A stretch of DNA of 64,000 nt from Himantopus leucocephalus. Its lineage: Eukaryota > Chordata > Aves > Charadriiformes > Recurvirostridae. A program made the position numbers and the translations under genes. This document shows positions 56,611-64,000 of this stretch, one piece after another (the first letter of the stretch is position 1; every line of letters starts with the position of its first letter). The notes below the pieces were generated by a model, which saw nothing but the letters and a program-made list of their open reading frames with translations, was not told the origin of the DNA and ran no database searches. The stretch lies in NCBI GenBank assembly GCA_003993805.1, contig RSEF01000019.1, forward strand, positions 9,740,228 to 9,804,227. Reading direction: 5' to 3'.

Positions 56611-58314
56611 ACTTTCTGTAAATCCCTTTCCGAAACCTGGCTGAAAATACAGTGCAAGTGCAAACAGCTAGTCTTTTCTGCCATTTTCATAACTGACCTC
56701 ATTTCCGGTATGCTACACAAAAAGTATTTGGTGCTTTAGGTGAGTTCAAGTTGGAGGCAATTTTAAATGTTTCGAGTTGCATGACAGTAATGCTGGAGGC
56801 TATATGTCTTTAACCATATGCCATGTTTTCCACGTGTCATTACTACAGCTAGTTGTTGGAAGGAAATTAAGTGAGATCGGTGTGAGTTTTGCCATTTGTG
56901 TCAGAGAGATCAGGACGGAGCTGTAAGGGACCAAGACATAGGTCTTTGGAGAGGTGCCGCCCCTGCAGCCAGGCGCAGGAGTTTTAGGGAAGCCCAGCTT
57001 GTAGAATAATTTTGGTTTAACTTGCTTTTCTTATGTTGTTTTTACATTATGTTGAACCATAATCTGTTCTTGCTTTAATATCCCTATTGGTTCATTCCGT
57101 TGAACTACTTCACCTGTATACAAGTAATTTGTCATTAGCAAAAAAAAAAAGAGTAGTATGAATTAAGTGCCATTATAATTATGCATAGTGTTTGAACTGC
57201 TTTCTGCTGTTTGAAAATATTTTTCTGCTGCTTAATTCCATCATAATACTTGCAATAATTTGTTTGCACATACATACATGCACACACACTCTTCTCAGAA
57301 TTGAAAGTCATTACTTAAAAATGACCAAGTTAACGTGATGGTGTAATCATAGGCTGGTATAGTGTGGAACAAGAAATTAATAAAAGAAAAAAGGGAATGA
57401 GGGAGAGGTAGCAAGAGAAGGGAGCAGTGAAATAGATTAGAGAGAGAAATATAAAATAATGCAATTAAAAAGACTGGAAAAAAGGAACGTGGAGAAGGTG
57501 GAATCCTGCGTGAACTTCTCAAACAGCTTTTCTCTTGAGGAAGGGGTGAAATCCTGCTTTAATGAACTGAGGAAATGACCAATGCTCTGAAAATAGTTTT
57601 GAGTTTATACAAAGCATAATGGTACATATCTTCAGATTCCTGTAAGGAGGAACACTAAATGATGTTTCAGTGAAGCATAATCATAAACCACTGTATCTGC
57701 TACATGCGCATGGTGGTGTTTCAGAGGAGAATGTATCTGAATCTCTTTTTACATTATATAATTACTGATCTGTTTTAACACGTAGCTCGTGAGTGTATGC
57801 ATTGTTTCCCTTTCCTTGTATCCTCCGCATGTTGTTCCCTCTTACCCTTTTGCCCATGTCACATATATCCTAGTGGTTTCAATGGCATCAGGACTGTGCT
57901 GAGTTACAACGGATCAGCAGCCAAAGTTAGCCTTATTTGTAAGTTTCTTTTGAAAATGCAAAAAAATATCAACCACCTAGAATGACTGACCCAGAATCTG
58001 TGTTTTCATTCCCAAAGGACTTATGATTATAAATGTTTGTATTCACGTTGGAAGTTGTTTCTGTTGAATGCAAATATTCAATATTGGGTCTTTTAAACAG
58101 TCCAACTAATTCTCCATTATGAGCCAGTGCTGTTCTTCAAGTTAATGAGTTCAGTGATCAAGGGGAATTTGGGACCTATTATGGAGAAACGCTAAGCATC
58201 TGTAAATCCTGCTAAATCTTACGGGAACTGCAGATATTCACTACTTCTGAATTAATATCTTAGAATGACTATTAAGCAAAGGACATCTTAATTTTTGCAA
58301 ATTAACTTTCATAA

Positions 58315-64000
<5,686 letters not shown>

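Overview
The window is vertebrate nuclear DNA, almost certainly avian. About 1 kb is coding, in seven short exons with GT-AG borders, separated by introns of 0.6 to 17 kb. Interspersed repeats are sparse: one 5'-truncated CR1 LINE end and five very old MIR-like SINE remnants. A CR1 tail together with such low repeat density fits a bird best; a turtle or crocodilian is the main alternative. There is no operon-like packing, no prokaryotic gene, no CRISPR array and no virus.

All seven exons lie on the + strand, join in one reading frame and encode an internal segment of BCAS3 (BCAS3 microtubule associated cell migration factor). They are 15514-15647, 27021-27285, 44348-44498, 51739-51783 (a 45-nt cassette), 58338-58462, 59084-59249 and 60435-60535. 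Together they give 328 complete codons, covering roughly residues 360 to 690 of a protein of about 910-930 residues: the end of the WD40-type propeller, a Ser/Pro-rich linker and much of the BCAS3 domain. Both ends of the gene lie outside the window. I could not find the preceding exon in 1-15513 or the following exon in 60536-64000.

Layout: 1-15513 upstream intron with scattered CpG-dense patches; 15648-27020 intron; 27286-44347, a 17-kb intron holding the CR1 copy, two MIR-like copies and a strong CpG island with G-runs (about 32.4-33.2 kb); 44499-51738 and 51784-58337, introns around the cassette exon; 58463-60434, two short introns; 60536-64000 downstream intron. From about 41.4 kb onward the sequence becomes AT-rich and CpG-poor, and contains TAAT-rich blocks that look like candidate conserved noncoding elements.

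The points most worth a second look are the in-frame 45-nt cassette exon with GCATG motifs nearby, an exon (44348) whose first bases rebuild the previous intron's donor (a recursive-splicing signature), the intronic CpG island as a possible internal promoter, and the abrupt CpG-density change near 41.4 kb. I found no evidence of a wholly new biological system.
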